Assembly (NCBI GenBank): GCA_900545555.1
Contig: UQZI01000048.1
Coordinates: forward strand, 1-15,855
From: an uncultured Collinsella sp.
GTDB taxonomy: Bacteria > Actinomycetota > Coriobacteriia > Coriobacteriales > Coriobacteriaceae
DNA length: 15,855 bases
Direction of reading: 5' to 3'
A program made the position numbers and the translations under genes. The notes under the pieces are model-generated. The model was not told the DNA's origin. It ran no database searches and saw only the letters and a list, made by a program, of their open reading frames with translations. Shown in pieces: positions 1-7,065 of this stretch (positions are counted from its first letter, which is position 1; each line of letters begins with the position of its first letter).

Positions 1-2
1 GT

Positions 3-1022
3 ACCAACGGCGGCGGCTTCTTCGGCGTGAACTCCGCCCATCCGTATGAGAATCCCAGTGCCTTCACCAACATCATCGAGATGACCAGCCTGCTGCTGAT
101 CCCGGCCGCCTGCTGCTTCGCCTTCGGTATCGGCGTCAAAAACACCAAGCAGGGCAAGGCTATCTTTGCCGCCATGTTCATCCTGCTGGTGATCTTCACC
201 GGCATCATCGCCGTCAACGAGCATGCGGGCACCCCGCAGCTGGCAGATGGCGGAGCGGTCAACATCGAGATGACCGACGGCCAGGCCGGCGGCAACATGG
301 AGGGCAAGGAGAGCCGCTTCGGTATCGCCACCTCCTCCACGTGGTCGGCTTACACCACCGCCGCTTCCAACGGCTCGGTTAACTCCATGCACGACTCCTA
401 CACCCCGCTGGGCGGTTTTGTCCAGATGCTCCAGATGGCTCTGGGCGAGGTCGTCTTCGGCGGCGTGGGCTGCGGCCTGTACGGCATGATCGGCTTCGCC
501 ATCCTCACAGTGTTCATCGCCGGCCTTATGGTCGGCCGCACGCCCGAGTTCCTGGGCAAGAAGATCGAGCCGGGCGAGATGCGCTGGGCAGTTGTCCTGT
601 GCCTGGCAACTCCGTTTGCCATTCTGGTGTGCTCGGCCATCGCCTGCATGGTGCCCGGTCTTGCCGACCAGCTCAACAATGGTGGCGCGCACGGCTTCTC
701 CGAGGTGCTGTATGCCTTCACCTCATGCGGCGGCAACAACGGCTCGGCGTTTGCAGGTATGAACTGCAACATTCCCTGGATCAACGTCATGCTCGGCCTC
801 GAGATGCTGTTCGCGCGGTTCCTGCCGATTGTGGGCACGCTCGCCATCGCGGGCTCGCTGGCCGGGAAGGGCAAGGTCGCCGAGAGCGCCGGCACGCTTT
901 CTACCACCAATGCCATGTTCGTATTCCTGCTCGTGTTCATCGTTCTGCTGATCGGTGCCCTGAGCTTCTTCCCGGCCCTGGCGCTTGGCCCCGTTGCCGA
1001 GTTCTTCCAGATGATTGCGTAA
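3..1022 (+). CDS. kdpA: KdpA, potassium-binding subunit of the Kdp pump (5' partial)
   Basis: This is the channel-like, potassium-selecting membrane subunit of the KdpFABC ATPase. The reading frame is open from the first bases of the window, so the N-terminal part lies outside; 339 residues remain of a family usually about 550-600 long. The visible part opens on the second selectivity-filter loop (TNGGGFFGVNSAHPYENP) and carries a later filter loop (CGGNNGSAFAG near residues 240-250), both KdpA hallmarks. Several hydrophobic segments follow, ending in a C-terminal membrane helix. The TAA stop at 1020-1022 overlaps the ribosome binding site of kdpB, as expected for an operon. An ATG-less internal start (GTG at 27) should not be used, because the conserved loop begins before it. 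The family is certain; only the missing start is unknown. Confidence 0.97.
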   Translation, partial: TNGGGFFGVNSAHPYENPSAFTNIIEMTSLLLIPAACCFAFGIGVKNTKQGKAIFAAMFILLVIFTGIIAVNEHAGTPQLADGGAVNIEMTDGQAGGNMEGKESRFGIATSSTWSAYTTAASNGSVNSMHDSYTPLGGFVQMLQMALGEVVFGGVGCGLYGMIGFAILTVFIAGLMVGRTPEFLGKKIEPGEMRWAVVLCLATPFAILVCSAIACMVPGLADQLNNGGAHGFSEVLYAFTSCGGNNGSAFAGMNCNIPWINVMLGLEMLFARFLPIVGTLAIAGSLAGKGKVAESAGTLSTTNAMFVFLLVFIVLLIGALSFFPALALGPVAEFFQMIA

Positions 1023-1038
1023 AGGAGGGCGCAGATTT

Positions 1039-3093
1039 ATGACTATACAAAAAGACATGATGGGCCGCGCGGTCCGCGACTCGTTTGCCAAGCTGGACCC
1101 TCGCGTCCAGATTCAAAACCCGGTCATGTTCCTGGTGTGGCTTTCAGCCGTCATGACCTCCGTTCTGGCCGTCGCTTCCATCTTCGGTGTGCAGGACGCG
1201 GGTGTGCCCACCTACTATGTGGTCGCCATCGCGGTCATCCTGTGGCTCACCGACTTGTTCTCGAACTTCGCCGAGGCGCTTGCCGAGGGCCGCGGTAAGG
1301 CTCAGGCTGATTCCCTGCGTGCGGCCAAGAAGGATGTCGAGGCCCATCGCATCGAGTCCGTTGAGGACAAGGAGCACTTCACCGTCGTTCCCGGCACCGA
1401 GCTCACGCGCGGCGACCTGGTGATCGTACGCGCCGGCGAGCAGATTCCCGGCGACGGCGACGTCATCGAGGGCGCTGCCTCCGTTGACGAGTCCGCCATC
1501 ACCGGCGAGTCCGCCCCTGTGGTCCGCGAGGCCGGCGGCGACCGCTCTGCCGTTACCGGCGGTACCACGGTGCTGTCCGACTGGATTATCGTCAAGATCT
1601 CCAGTGAGCCCGGCCAGAGCTTCCTGGACAAGATGATCGCGATGGTCGAGGGTGCCGCGCGCAAGAAGACCCCTAACGAGATCGCTCTGGAGATCTTCCT
1701 GGTGGCCCTCTCCATCGTCTTTATCCTGGTCACGCTGGCCCTGTATTGTTACTCCTGCTTCTCGGTCGGTCTTAACGACATGGTCAACCCCACGGCCGTG
1801 ACCACGCTCGTGGCGCTGCTCGTGTGCCTGGCTCCCACTACCATCGGCGCCCTTCTGTCCGCCATCGGCATCGCCGGCATGAGCCGTCTGAACGAGGCCA
1901 ACGTGCTGGCCATGTCCGGCCGCGCCATCGAGGCCGCCGGCGACGTCGACATCCTCATGCTCGACAAGACCGGCACCATCACCCTGGGTAACCGCCAAGC
2001 CGCCGAGTTCATTCCGGTCGACGGCGTCGATCCCGCGGAGCTGGCCGATGCCGCCCAGCTTTCCTCGCTGGCCGACGAGACCCCCGAGGGCCGTTCCATC
2101 GTCGTGCTCGCCAAGGAGCAGTTCGGTCTGCGCGGCCGCACGCTCGAGGATAAGGGCATGGAGTTCATCCCGTTCACCGCGGCAACGCGTATGTCCGGCG
2201 TGAACTACGAGGGCAATGAGATCCGCAAGGGCGCTGCCGATTCCGTGCGCACCTATGTGGAGGCAGCCGGCGGCGTGTTCTCCCAGGAGTGCGACGAGGC
2301 CGTCGAACGCATCGCCAAGGCCGGCGGCACCCCGCTGGTCGTGACCAAGAACTGCCGCGTGCTGGGCGTTGTGTACCTCAAGGACATCATCAAGTCCGGC
2401 GTTAAGGAGAAGTTCGCCGACCTGCGCAAGATGGGCATCAAGACCATCATGGTGACGGGCGACAACCCGCTCACCGCCGCGGCAATCGCCGCCGAGGCCG
2501 GCGTTGACGACTTCTTGGCCGAGGCCACCCCTGAAGGCAAGCTCGAGAAGATCCGCGAGTTCCAGCGTGAGGGCCACCTGGTCGCCATGACCGGCGACGG
2601 CACCAACGACGCGCCCGCTCTGGCCCAGGCCGACGTCGCCGTGGCCATGAACACGGGCACCCAGGCTGCCAAGGAGGCCGGCAACATGGTCGACCTCGAC
2701 TCCAGCCCCACCAAGCTCATCGAGGTCGTGCGTATTGGCAAGCAGCTGCTCATGACCCGCGGTTCGCTCACGACCTTCTCGGTGGCCAACGACGTGGCGA
2801 AGTACTTCGCTATCATCCCGGCTCTGTTCTCGCCGATCTACCCGGGCCTTGGCGCGCTCAACATCCTCGGTCTGGCAAGCCCGCTGTCCGCGGTTCTTTC
2901 GGCCATCATCTATAACGCGCTCGTTATCGTCGCGCTAATCCCAGCCGCGCTGAAGGGCGTTAAGTACCGCGAGGTCCCGTCCGGACAGCTGCTGACCCAC
3001 AACCTGCTCGTGTGGGGTCTGGGCGGCATCGTTGCCCCGTTCGTATTCATCAAGCTCATCGACATGCTGCTCGCGTTCTGCGGCATTATGTAA
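1039..3093 (+). CDS. kdpB: KdpB, P-type ATPase catalytic subunit of the potassium pump
   Basis: This is the ATP-hydrolysing subunit that drives potassium uptake through KdpA in the cytoplasmic membrane. The 684-residue product matches the usual family length. P-type ATPase motifs appear in order: TGES at residues 155-158 (actuator domain), DKTGT with the phosphorylated Asp at about 309, MVTGDNP (nucleotide/phosphorylation domain) and GDGTNDAP at about 519-526. Membrane segments lie before the TGES region, between it and DKTGT, and at the C-terminus. The start at 1039 is chosen because AAAGGAGG (1021-1028) lies at good spacing before it. The frame also opens at an ATG at 1015, but that lies inside kdpA and has no suitable site. 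Serine follows Glu in TGES, the position phosphorylated in E. coli KdpB as a potassium-dependent brake. Confidence 0.97.
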   Translation: MTIQKDMMGRAVRDSFAKLDPRVQIQNPVMFLVWLSAVMTSVLAVASIFGVQDAGVPTYYVVAIAVILWLTDLFSNFAEALAEGRGKAQADSLRAAKKDVEAHRIESVEDKEHFTVVPGTELTRGDLVIVRAGEQIPGDGDVIEGAASVDESAITGESAPVVREAGGDRSAVTGGTTVLSDWIIVKISSEPGQSFLDKMIAMVEGAARKKTPNEIALEIFLVALSIVFILVTLALYCYSCFSVGLNDMVNPTAVTTLVALLVCLAPTTIGALLSAIGIAGMSRLNEANVLAMSGRAIEAAGDVDILMLDKTGTITLGNRQAAEFIPVDGVDPAELADAAQLSSLADETPEGRSIVVLAKEQFGLRGRTLEDKGMEFIPFTAATRMSGVNYEGNEIRKGAADSVRTYVEAAGGVFSQECDEAVERIAKAGGTPLVVTKNCRVLGVVYLKDIIKSGVKEKFADLRKMGIKTIMVTGDNPLTAAAIAAEAGVDDFLAEATPEGKLEKIREFQREGHLVAMTGDGTNDAPALAQADVAVAMNTGTQAAKEAGNMVDLDSSPTKLIEVVRIGKQLLMTRGSLTTFSVANDVAKYFAIIPALFSPIYPGLGALNILGLASPLSAVLSAIIYNALVIVALIPAALKGVKYREVPSGQLLTHNLLVWGLGGIVAPFVFIKLIDMLLAFCGIM

Positions 3094-3105
3094 GTGGAGG
3101 TTTGT

Positions 3106-3696
3106 ATGTTCAAAGGTATCGCATCGCGCGCACTTGGCGTGTTCGCGCTGTTTACCATCGTCTGCGGCCTGGGATACACGCTCGTGGTGACCGGCGTCGC
3201 GCAGCTTGCGTTTCCGTACCAGGCGAACGGATCGCTTATTACGGTCGACGGCAAGGTTGTGGGTTCCGAGCTCATCGGCCAGAACTTCGATGACGAAGCC
3301 CACATGTGGGGTCGTATCCAGAACGTGTCAATTGTCGAAGGCGAAGACGGCGAGCTCATGGCGTATGGTGCCCCGTCCAACCTGTCCCCGGCGAGTGAGG
3401 AGTATCGGCAGCTGATAGATGCGCGTGTGAAGAAGATCCGCGCCGCCAACCCCGATGCCGATATGGACGCCGTGCCCGTCGACCTGGTGACGTGCTCGGG
3501 TTCAGGCCTTGATCCGGAAATCTCTCCGGATGCCGCCGAGTACCAGGTTCCGCGCCTTGCCAAGGCCACGGGCAAAAGTAAGGACGAGGTGCGCGACATC
3601 ATCGCCGCGTGCACCAAGGGCCGTTTCCTCGGCGTATTCGGCGAGCCCACGGTCAACGTGCTCAAGGTGAACCTTATGCTGGACGGCGCGCTGTAG
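3106..3696 (+). CDS. kdpC: KdpC, accessory subunit of the potassium pump
   Basis: KdpC is the single-span subunit that stabilises the KdpFABC complex and is thought to assist ATP or potassium binding. The product is 196 residues, a typical length. It has one N-terminal membrane helix (about residues 5-35) and a soluble domain with the family motifs GSELIGQNF, TCSGSGLDPEISP, QVPRLAKATG and GVFGEPTVNVLKVNLMLD. ATG 3106 is preferred over the in-frame GTG at 3094, since GTGGAGG (3094-3100) is the ribosome binding site. It starts 12 bases after the kdpB stop, so the three genes form one transcript. A strong terminator follows, and no kdpD or kdpE lies downstream. Confidence 0.96.
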   Translation: MFKGIASRALGVFALFTIVCGLGYTLVVTGVAQLAFPYQANGSLITVDGKVVGSELIGQNFDDEAHMWGRIQNVSIVEGEDGELMAYGAPSNLSPASEEYRQLIDARVKKIRAANPDADMDAVPVDLVTCSGSGLDPEISPDAAEYQVPRLAKATGKSKDEVRDIIAACTKGRFLGVFGEPTVNVLKVNLMLDGAL

Positions 3697-3765
3697 GTGA
3701 GGGAGTGGCGGATGAGATGAGGGTATGGCTGACTATCTGAGCCCTCAATTCCATCCCGCCCATCA

Positions 3766-3836
3766 GTTGCGGTGAAATACGGACTGTTTTGGCTGTCAAA
3801 GGCCTTATCTACTCCGTATATCACCGCAACTTTTTT
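3766..3836 (+). terminator. Intrinsic terminator of the kdp operon
   Basis: Inverted repeat 3766-3783 / 3813-3830 pairs 10 bp plus 7 bp around a single A·A mismatch and is followed by six T residues. The stem is unusually long for a terminator and the loop is 29 nt. Read on the other strand it lacks an equally good T tract, so it serves mainly kdpC. The rest of 3697-3946 holds only a weak short hairpin and the promoter of the next gene. Confidence 0.88.
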
Positions 3837-3883
3837 GTGGGTCGAGCGGAAGCTGGGGAGCGCGTGCGGTCGGGTGCTGCGCG

Positions 3884-3912
3884 GTTGCTGATACGATAGA
3901 CACATCAGCAAC
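3884..3912 (+). promoter_or_regulatory. Extended -10 promoter inside a 9-bp inverted repeat (candidate operator)
   Basis: A perfect 9-bp inverted repeat, GTTGCTGAT (3884-3892) and ATCAGCAAC (3904-3912), is separated by 11 bases. The left arm overlaps an extended -10 element, TGATACGAT at 3889-3897 (TGn followed by a 4/6 match to TATAAT). The predicted transcription start would fall at the edge of the right arm. No good -35 is seen, which is acceptable for an extended -10 promoter. This places a symmetric protein-binding site over the promoter of the fusion gene. It could alternatively be a hairpin in the 5' leader. Confidence 0.4.
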
Positions 3913-3946
3913 TGCCGCCGAGCGGCTCAAACGAAAGGAAGCCTGC

Positions 3947-6508
3947 ATGGAGTCCTGTGCCTACCCGATGCTCTTTAGCCCGATCAAGGTCGGTACGACC
4001 GAGGTCAAGAACCGCGTCTTTATGCCGCCGGTGTCTACCAACCTGGCCGACCACGGCTATGTGACCGACGATCTGGTCGACCATTACCGCGCCCGCGCCA
4101 AGGGCGGCGTGGGCCTAATCATCACCGAGGTCGTGACGGTCGAGCCCACCTATACCTATCTGCCGGGCGACATGTGCTGCTACGACGACACGTTTATCCC
4201 CGGCTGGGAAAAGCTCGCCACAGCCGTCCACGAGTACGGCTGCAAGATCATGCCGCAGCTCTTCCACCCCGCCTACATGGCCTTTAACATTCCGGGCACG
4301 CCGCGCCTCATTGCCCCGTCCTTTGTGGGCCCGTCCTATGCCCGCGAGGCGCCGCGCCCCATCACGGTCGATGAGATCCATACGCTCACGCATCAGTTCG
4401 GCGACGCTGCCGTGCGCATGCAGAAGGCCGGCGTCGATGGCGTCGAGGTCCATGCGGCGCACGCCCACGGTATGCTCGGCGGCTTTTTGACCCCGCTCTA
4501 TAACAAGCGTACCGACGAGTACGGTGGCTCGCTCGACGCCCGCATGCGCTTCTTGCTCGAGGTCATCGCCGAGACTCGCGAGCGTTGCGGCAAGGACTTC
4601 ATCATCGACGTCCGCATCTCGGGCGATGAGTACACCGATGGCGGCCTGACCCTCAACGACATGATCTACGTCTCACGTCGCCTGGAGAAGGCTGGCGTCG
4701 ACATGATTCATGTGTCGGGCGGCACCACCATCAAGCGCGGCTCTGCGATTCCCGCCGCCGGCACGCAGCAGGCCTCGCACGCCGCCTGCTCGCGCGAGAT
4801 TAAGAAGCACGTCAACATTCCCGTCGCCACCGTCGGCCGCATCAACGAGGCATGGATTGCCGAGGAGCTGATCGAGGACGGCGCTGCCGACATCTGCATG
4901 ATGGGCCGTGCCAATCTATGCGATGCCGAGTTCTGCAACAAGGCCGCTGCCGGCAACGCCGACGACATCCGCCCCTGCATTGGCTGCCTGCGCTGCCTGA
5001 ACGGCATCATGTTTGGCAAGCGCATCTCCTGCACCGTCAACCCGGACGTGGAGCGCGACGAGGCCGGCTACGAGCCTGCCGCTGAGGCCAAGAACGTGCT
5101 CGTTGTGGGCGCTGGTCCTGCGGGTATGGAGGCGGCCTACATTGCCGCCAAGCGTGGCCATAACGTGGTGCTCGTGGATAAGCAGGACGAGCCGGGCGGC
5201 GAGATGCGCATCGCGGCCGTTCCGCCGGCAAAGCAGGAACTCACCCGCGTGATCAAGTATCAGTACCGTCGCCTGGCCGAGGCGGGCGTCACGTGCGTCT
5301 TTGGCACCGAGCTTACTGCCGAGGACATTCAGCGCGACTACGCGGGTTACGAGGTTGTCCTGGCTTATGGCGCCGAGCCCATCGCTCCGGCCTTCATGCA
5401 GGGCTTTAAGCAGGTTATGACGGCCGACGACCTGCTGGGCGGCAAGGCTTTCCCGGGCAAGAAGATCGTCATCGTGGGCGGCGGCACCGTCGGCTGCGAG
5501 ACGGCCGATTACCTGGCCCCGTTGGTCAACGACCTGTCGCCGGCCAACCGCGATGTCACCGTCATCGAGATGACCACCGACGACGCCTGGTTCCGCGACA
5601 CTGCCGCCACCTACGTCATCAACGGCAAGGGCGAGAAGCGCGCCAACCACTGGCACTTCAACGCCTACGGCGGCCTCGTCGACGGCCTGTACTTCCCGTG
5701 GGACAAGGACGAGCAGATCGCCCTCAAGATGGCTGAGCTCTCCGGCTGCCGCCGCTATCGTCCCGACGACATGATCCTCGAGGGCGGCTCCATCACCGTC
5801 GACGGCGAGGGCACCCTTGTCGTGACCGACCAGTGCCTGCTTTCTCCGGGCCGCACCTGCTCTGCGGTTCTGGAGGAGGAAGAGGATCCCGAGTCCATCT
5901 GGCCCAAGTACCGCAAGAAGTTTGAGCCCTGGAGCGAGGAGCTTCGCGAGTACATGAACGAGCACCTCAAGGATTACCTGGGTGTCGAGAAGGTCATCTG
6001 GGTCAAGGAGGGCATCGACCCCGAGGAGACCAACGGCCACATCGACGACGTCGCCACGTTCATCGCGCCGGGCGTCATGGCCTGCATTTGGACCGACGAT
6101 CCCGAGTATCCGTTCTACGAGCAGTGCCACGCTGCCTACGAGACCCTCTCCAACGCCGTCGACGCCAAGGGCCGCAAGATGAAGGTCTACAAGCTCTGCA
6201 TGCCCGTGAACCCGCTGTTCATGGACCAGGCTTCCTGCGACACCATCGACGCCGACGAGAACGCCGAGCCGCGCGTCCCCGACGAGCCGCTGATCGCCTC
6301 CTACATGAACTACCTCGTGACCAACCACGGCGTTATCGTCCCGCAGTACGGCGACGAGAACGACCAGCTGGCCGTCGACACGCTCCAGAAGATCTACGAC
6401 GAGGTCTGGGGCGAGGGCGTCTACAAGTGCGTCGGCGTTCAGTCCGAGCAGGTCGTCTTCGGTGGCGGCAACATCCACTGCATCACTCAGCAGGAGCCGT
6501 CCGCTTAA
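3947..6508 (+). CDS. Fusion: NADH:flavin oxidoreductase (OYE type, C-truncated) joined to agmatine deiminase (N-truncated)
   Basis: One uninterrupted 853-codon frame joins parts of two unrelated enzymes. Residues 1-340 are an old-yellow-enzyme FMN barrel with the HAAHAHG active-site segment (His169, His172). Cys344, 347, 350 and 362 form a trimethylamine-dehydrogenase-like 4Fe-4S site. GAGPAG (388-393) binds FAD and GGGTVG (511-516) begins the NAD site. At about residues 536-545 (VTVIEM) the sequence switches to agmatine deiminase at its DDAWFRD motif. The rest of the NAD/FAD region and the first ~90 deiminase residues are absent. The deiminase half keeps Asp545/546, Trp548, EGGS (Glu612), NGHIDD (His698, Asp700) and GGGNIHC (Cys845), and carries an extra acidic segment near 637-660. 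The start at 3947 follows AAAGGAA. Base composition does not change at the junction. It may be a working chimera, a decaying remnant of an internal deletion, or an assembly error; substrate is unknown. Confidence 0.9.
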   Translation: MESCAYPMLFSPIKVGTTEVKNRVFMPPVSTNLADHGYVTDDLVDHYRARAKGGVGLIITEVVTVEPTYTYLPGDMCCYDDTFIPGWEKLATAVHEYGCKIMPQLFHPAYMAFNIPGTPRLIAPSFVGPSYAREAPRPITVDEIHTLTHQFGDAAVRMQKAGVDGVEVHAAHAHGMLGGFLTPLYNKRTDEYGGSLDARMRFLLEVIAETRERCGKDFIIDVRISGDEYTDGGLTLNDMIYVSRRLEKAGVDMIHVSGGTTIKRGSAIPAAGTQQASHAACSREIKKHVNIPVATVGRINEAWIAEELIEDGAADICMMGRANLCDAEFCNKAAAGNADDIRPCIGCLRCLNGIMFGKRISCTVNPDVERDEAGYEPAAEAKNVLVVGAGPAGMEAAYIAAKRGHNVVLVDKQDEPGGEMRIAAVPPAKQELTRVIKYQYRRLAEAGVTCVFGTELTAEDIQRDYAGYEVVLAYGAEPIAPAFMQGFKQVMTADDLLGGKAFPGKKIVIVGGGTVGCETADYLAPLVNDLSPANRDVTVIEMTTDDAWFRDTAATYVINGKGEKRANHWHFNAYGGLVDGLYFPWDKDEQIALKMAELSGCRRYRPDDMILEGGSITVDGEGTLVVTDQCLLSPGRTCSAVLEEEEDPESIWPKYRKKFEPWSEELREYMNEHLKDYLGVEKVIWVKEGIDPEETNGHIDDVATFIAPGVMACIWTDDPEYPFYEQCHAAYETLSNAVDAKGRKMKVYKLCMPVNPLFMDQASCDTIDADENAEPRVPDEPLIASYMNYLVTNHGVIVPQYGDENDQLAVDTLQKIYDEVWGEGVYKCVGVQSEQVVFGGGNIHCITQQEPSA

Positions 6509-6521
6509 TCGTCTGACTTTC

Positions 6522-6607
6522 CGAGGCACCCCATCTCGCCGCTCAAACCGTCGCTCGCGTACCAAAGTACGCTTCGCTCCTCTTTCGCGGCGACCTGGGG
6601 CACCTCG
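6522..6607. repeat. Long imperfect hairpin with nested short hairpin
   Basis: Arms 6522-6542 and 6587-6607 pair at about 17 of 21 positions. Inside lies a perfect 6-bp hairpin, GCGTAC (6557-6562) with GTACGC (6567-6572). No T tract follows on either strand, so it is not a classical terminator by itself. It begins 13 bases after the fusion-gene stop and could protect the transcript 3' end or be a dispersed intergenic repeat. Confidence 0.5.
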
Positions 6608-6706
6608 AAAACCCAGCCGATCAATCGGACAGTCGGTGAATCGCACCGTGACCATCTCGGGGCATTGATGGTCGGTTTATTCGATGTCTTGGTCGGCTGG
6701 GTTTTT
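6608..6706. terminator. Terminator-like hairpin after the fusion gene, possibly bidirectional
   Basis: AAAACCCAGCCGA (6608-6620) pairs perfectly over 13 bp with TCGGCTGGGTTTT (6693-6705). The right arm runs into T residues and the left arm starts with A residues, so either strand would give a stem followed by U. The 72-base interior contains two more small hairpins: CGGTG/CACCG around 6635-6650 and GACCATC/GATGGTC around 6649-6673. The large interior makes the terminator call less certain than for the other sites. Confidence 0.6.
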
Positions 6707-6710
6707 CTTT

Positions 6711-6742
6711 GGGCACTCCGTTGCCTCCACTTCGGAGTGCCC
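6711..6742 (+). terminator. Second hairpin of the tail of the fusion gene
   Basis: GGGCACTCCG (6711-6720) pairs perfectly over 10 bp with CGGAGTGCCC (6733-6742) across a 12-base loop. The following bases are GCCTCTTT, a weak U tract. It probably backs up the hairpin just upstream. Confidence 0.55.
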
Positions 6743-6749
6743 GCCTCTT

Positions 6750-6836
6750 TGATTGAGTACGCGTCTGATCTGGGATTTATTGCGGGTTAGGCCAATTGTT
6801 CGCTTGAATATCCCAGGTCAGACGCGTCTTCAATTG
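6750..6836. repeat. Long imperfect inverted repeat, about 27-nt arms
   Basis: The core arms 6759-6776 and 6810-6827 pair at 18 positions with a single G·U pair. Beyond a mismatched step at 6757-6758 the pairing continues with ATTGA (6752-6756) and TCAAT (6830-6834). The loop is 33 bases. No T tract follows, so it is unlikely to be a terminator. It could be an RNA structure, a protein target, or a miniature inverted-repeat element. Confidence 0.65.
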
Positions 6837-6882
6837 CCAAAAGATTCCGGTCGCAATCGCGGCCGTTTTGATCGGAGTATCT

Positions 6883-7065
6883 ATGTACCAGCGTATCGTT
6901 ATCTACACGCGCCTGTTCCGCGAGCGTTGGTCCAACAATTGCATCCTCTCTTCTCTTTGGGATGGCACCTGCACCGGTGACGCGGCCTGCAACCCTACCT
7001 TGGGCTGCGCCTTCGGTACAGGTGCCATCCTTTTTGCTGTAGGGGAAGCGTGCCATGGCAGGTAA
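6883..7065 (+). other. Possible upstream ORF overlapping the permease start
   Basis: A 60-codon frame starts at ATG 6883 with GGAG a few bases upstream. It runs through the terminator-like hairpin and stops at TAA 7063-7065, overlapping the first 11 bases of the permease gene in another frame. Its first 16 residues (MYQRIVIYTRLFRERW) include four arginines. Such an overlap would allow translational coupling, and a ribosome on it would melt the hairpin. The C-terminal half looks like a by-product of the hairpin sequence, so a true protein is doubtful. Confidence 0.25.
6960..7035 (+). terminator. Terminator-like hairpin directly upstream of the permease
   Basis: GGATGGCACCTG (6960-6971) pairs perfectly over 12 bp with CAGGTGCCATCC (7019-7030), followed by TTTTT (7031-7035). 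After one C·A mismatch the stem continues with ACCG/CGGT. It is capped by an inner hairpin made of GGC/GCC, GCA/TGC and CCC/GGG around a 6-base loop. The structure is among the most stable in the window and sits immediately before the ribosome binding site, so it is a good candidate for conditional termination. Confidence 0.7.

Larger units (their letters stand above)
6750..7054 (+). promoter_or_regulatory. Structured leader of the permease gene (candidate attenuator or riboswitch)
   Basis: This is the second half of the 546-base gap between the fusion gene and the permease. It opens with a very long hairpin (6750-6776 with 6810-6836) and ends with a terminator-like hairpin (6960-7035) only about 6 bases before the ribosome binding site AGGGGAAG (7041-7048). 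A terminator so close to a start codon, after two others that already end the upstream gene, suggests premature termination in the permease leader. I do not recognise a known riboswitch consensus. No convincing -35/-10 pair was found, so the leader 5' end is unknown. Confidence 0.45.

Noticed and set aside
1144..2577. A 477-codon minus-strand open frame across kdpB
   Set aside because: It is the antisense shadow of a GC-rich gene; composition is dominated by G, H, D and L, it has no domain motif, and kdpB on the + strand is certain.
3947..6508. Explaining the fusion as a frameshift between two intact genes
   Set aside because: A frameshift would leave both full genes in the DNA. Here the second half of the oxidoreductase and the start of the deiminase are missing from all frames around 5550-5600.
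4916..6655. A 579-codon minus-strand open frame across the fusion gene
   Set aside because: Same shadow effect; the + strand frame carries all the recognised enzyme motifs.
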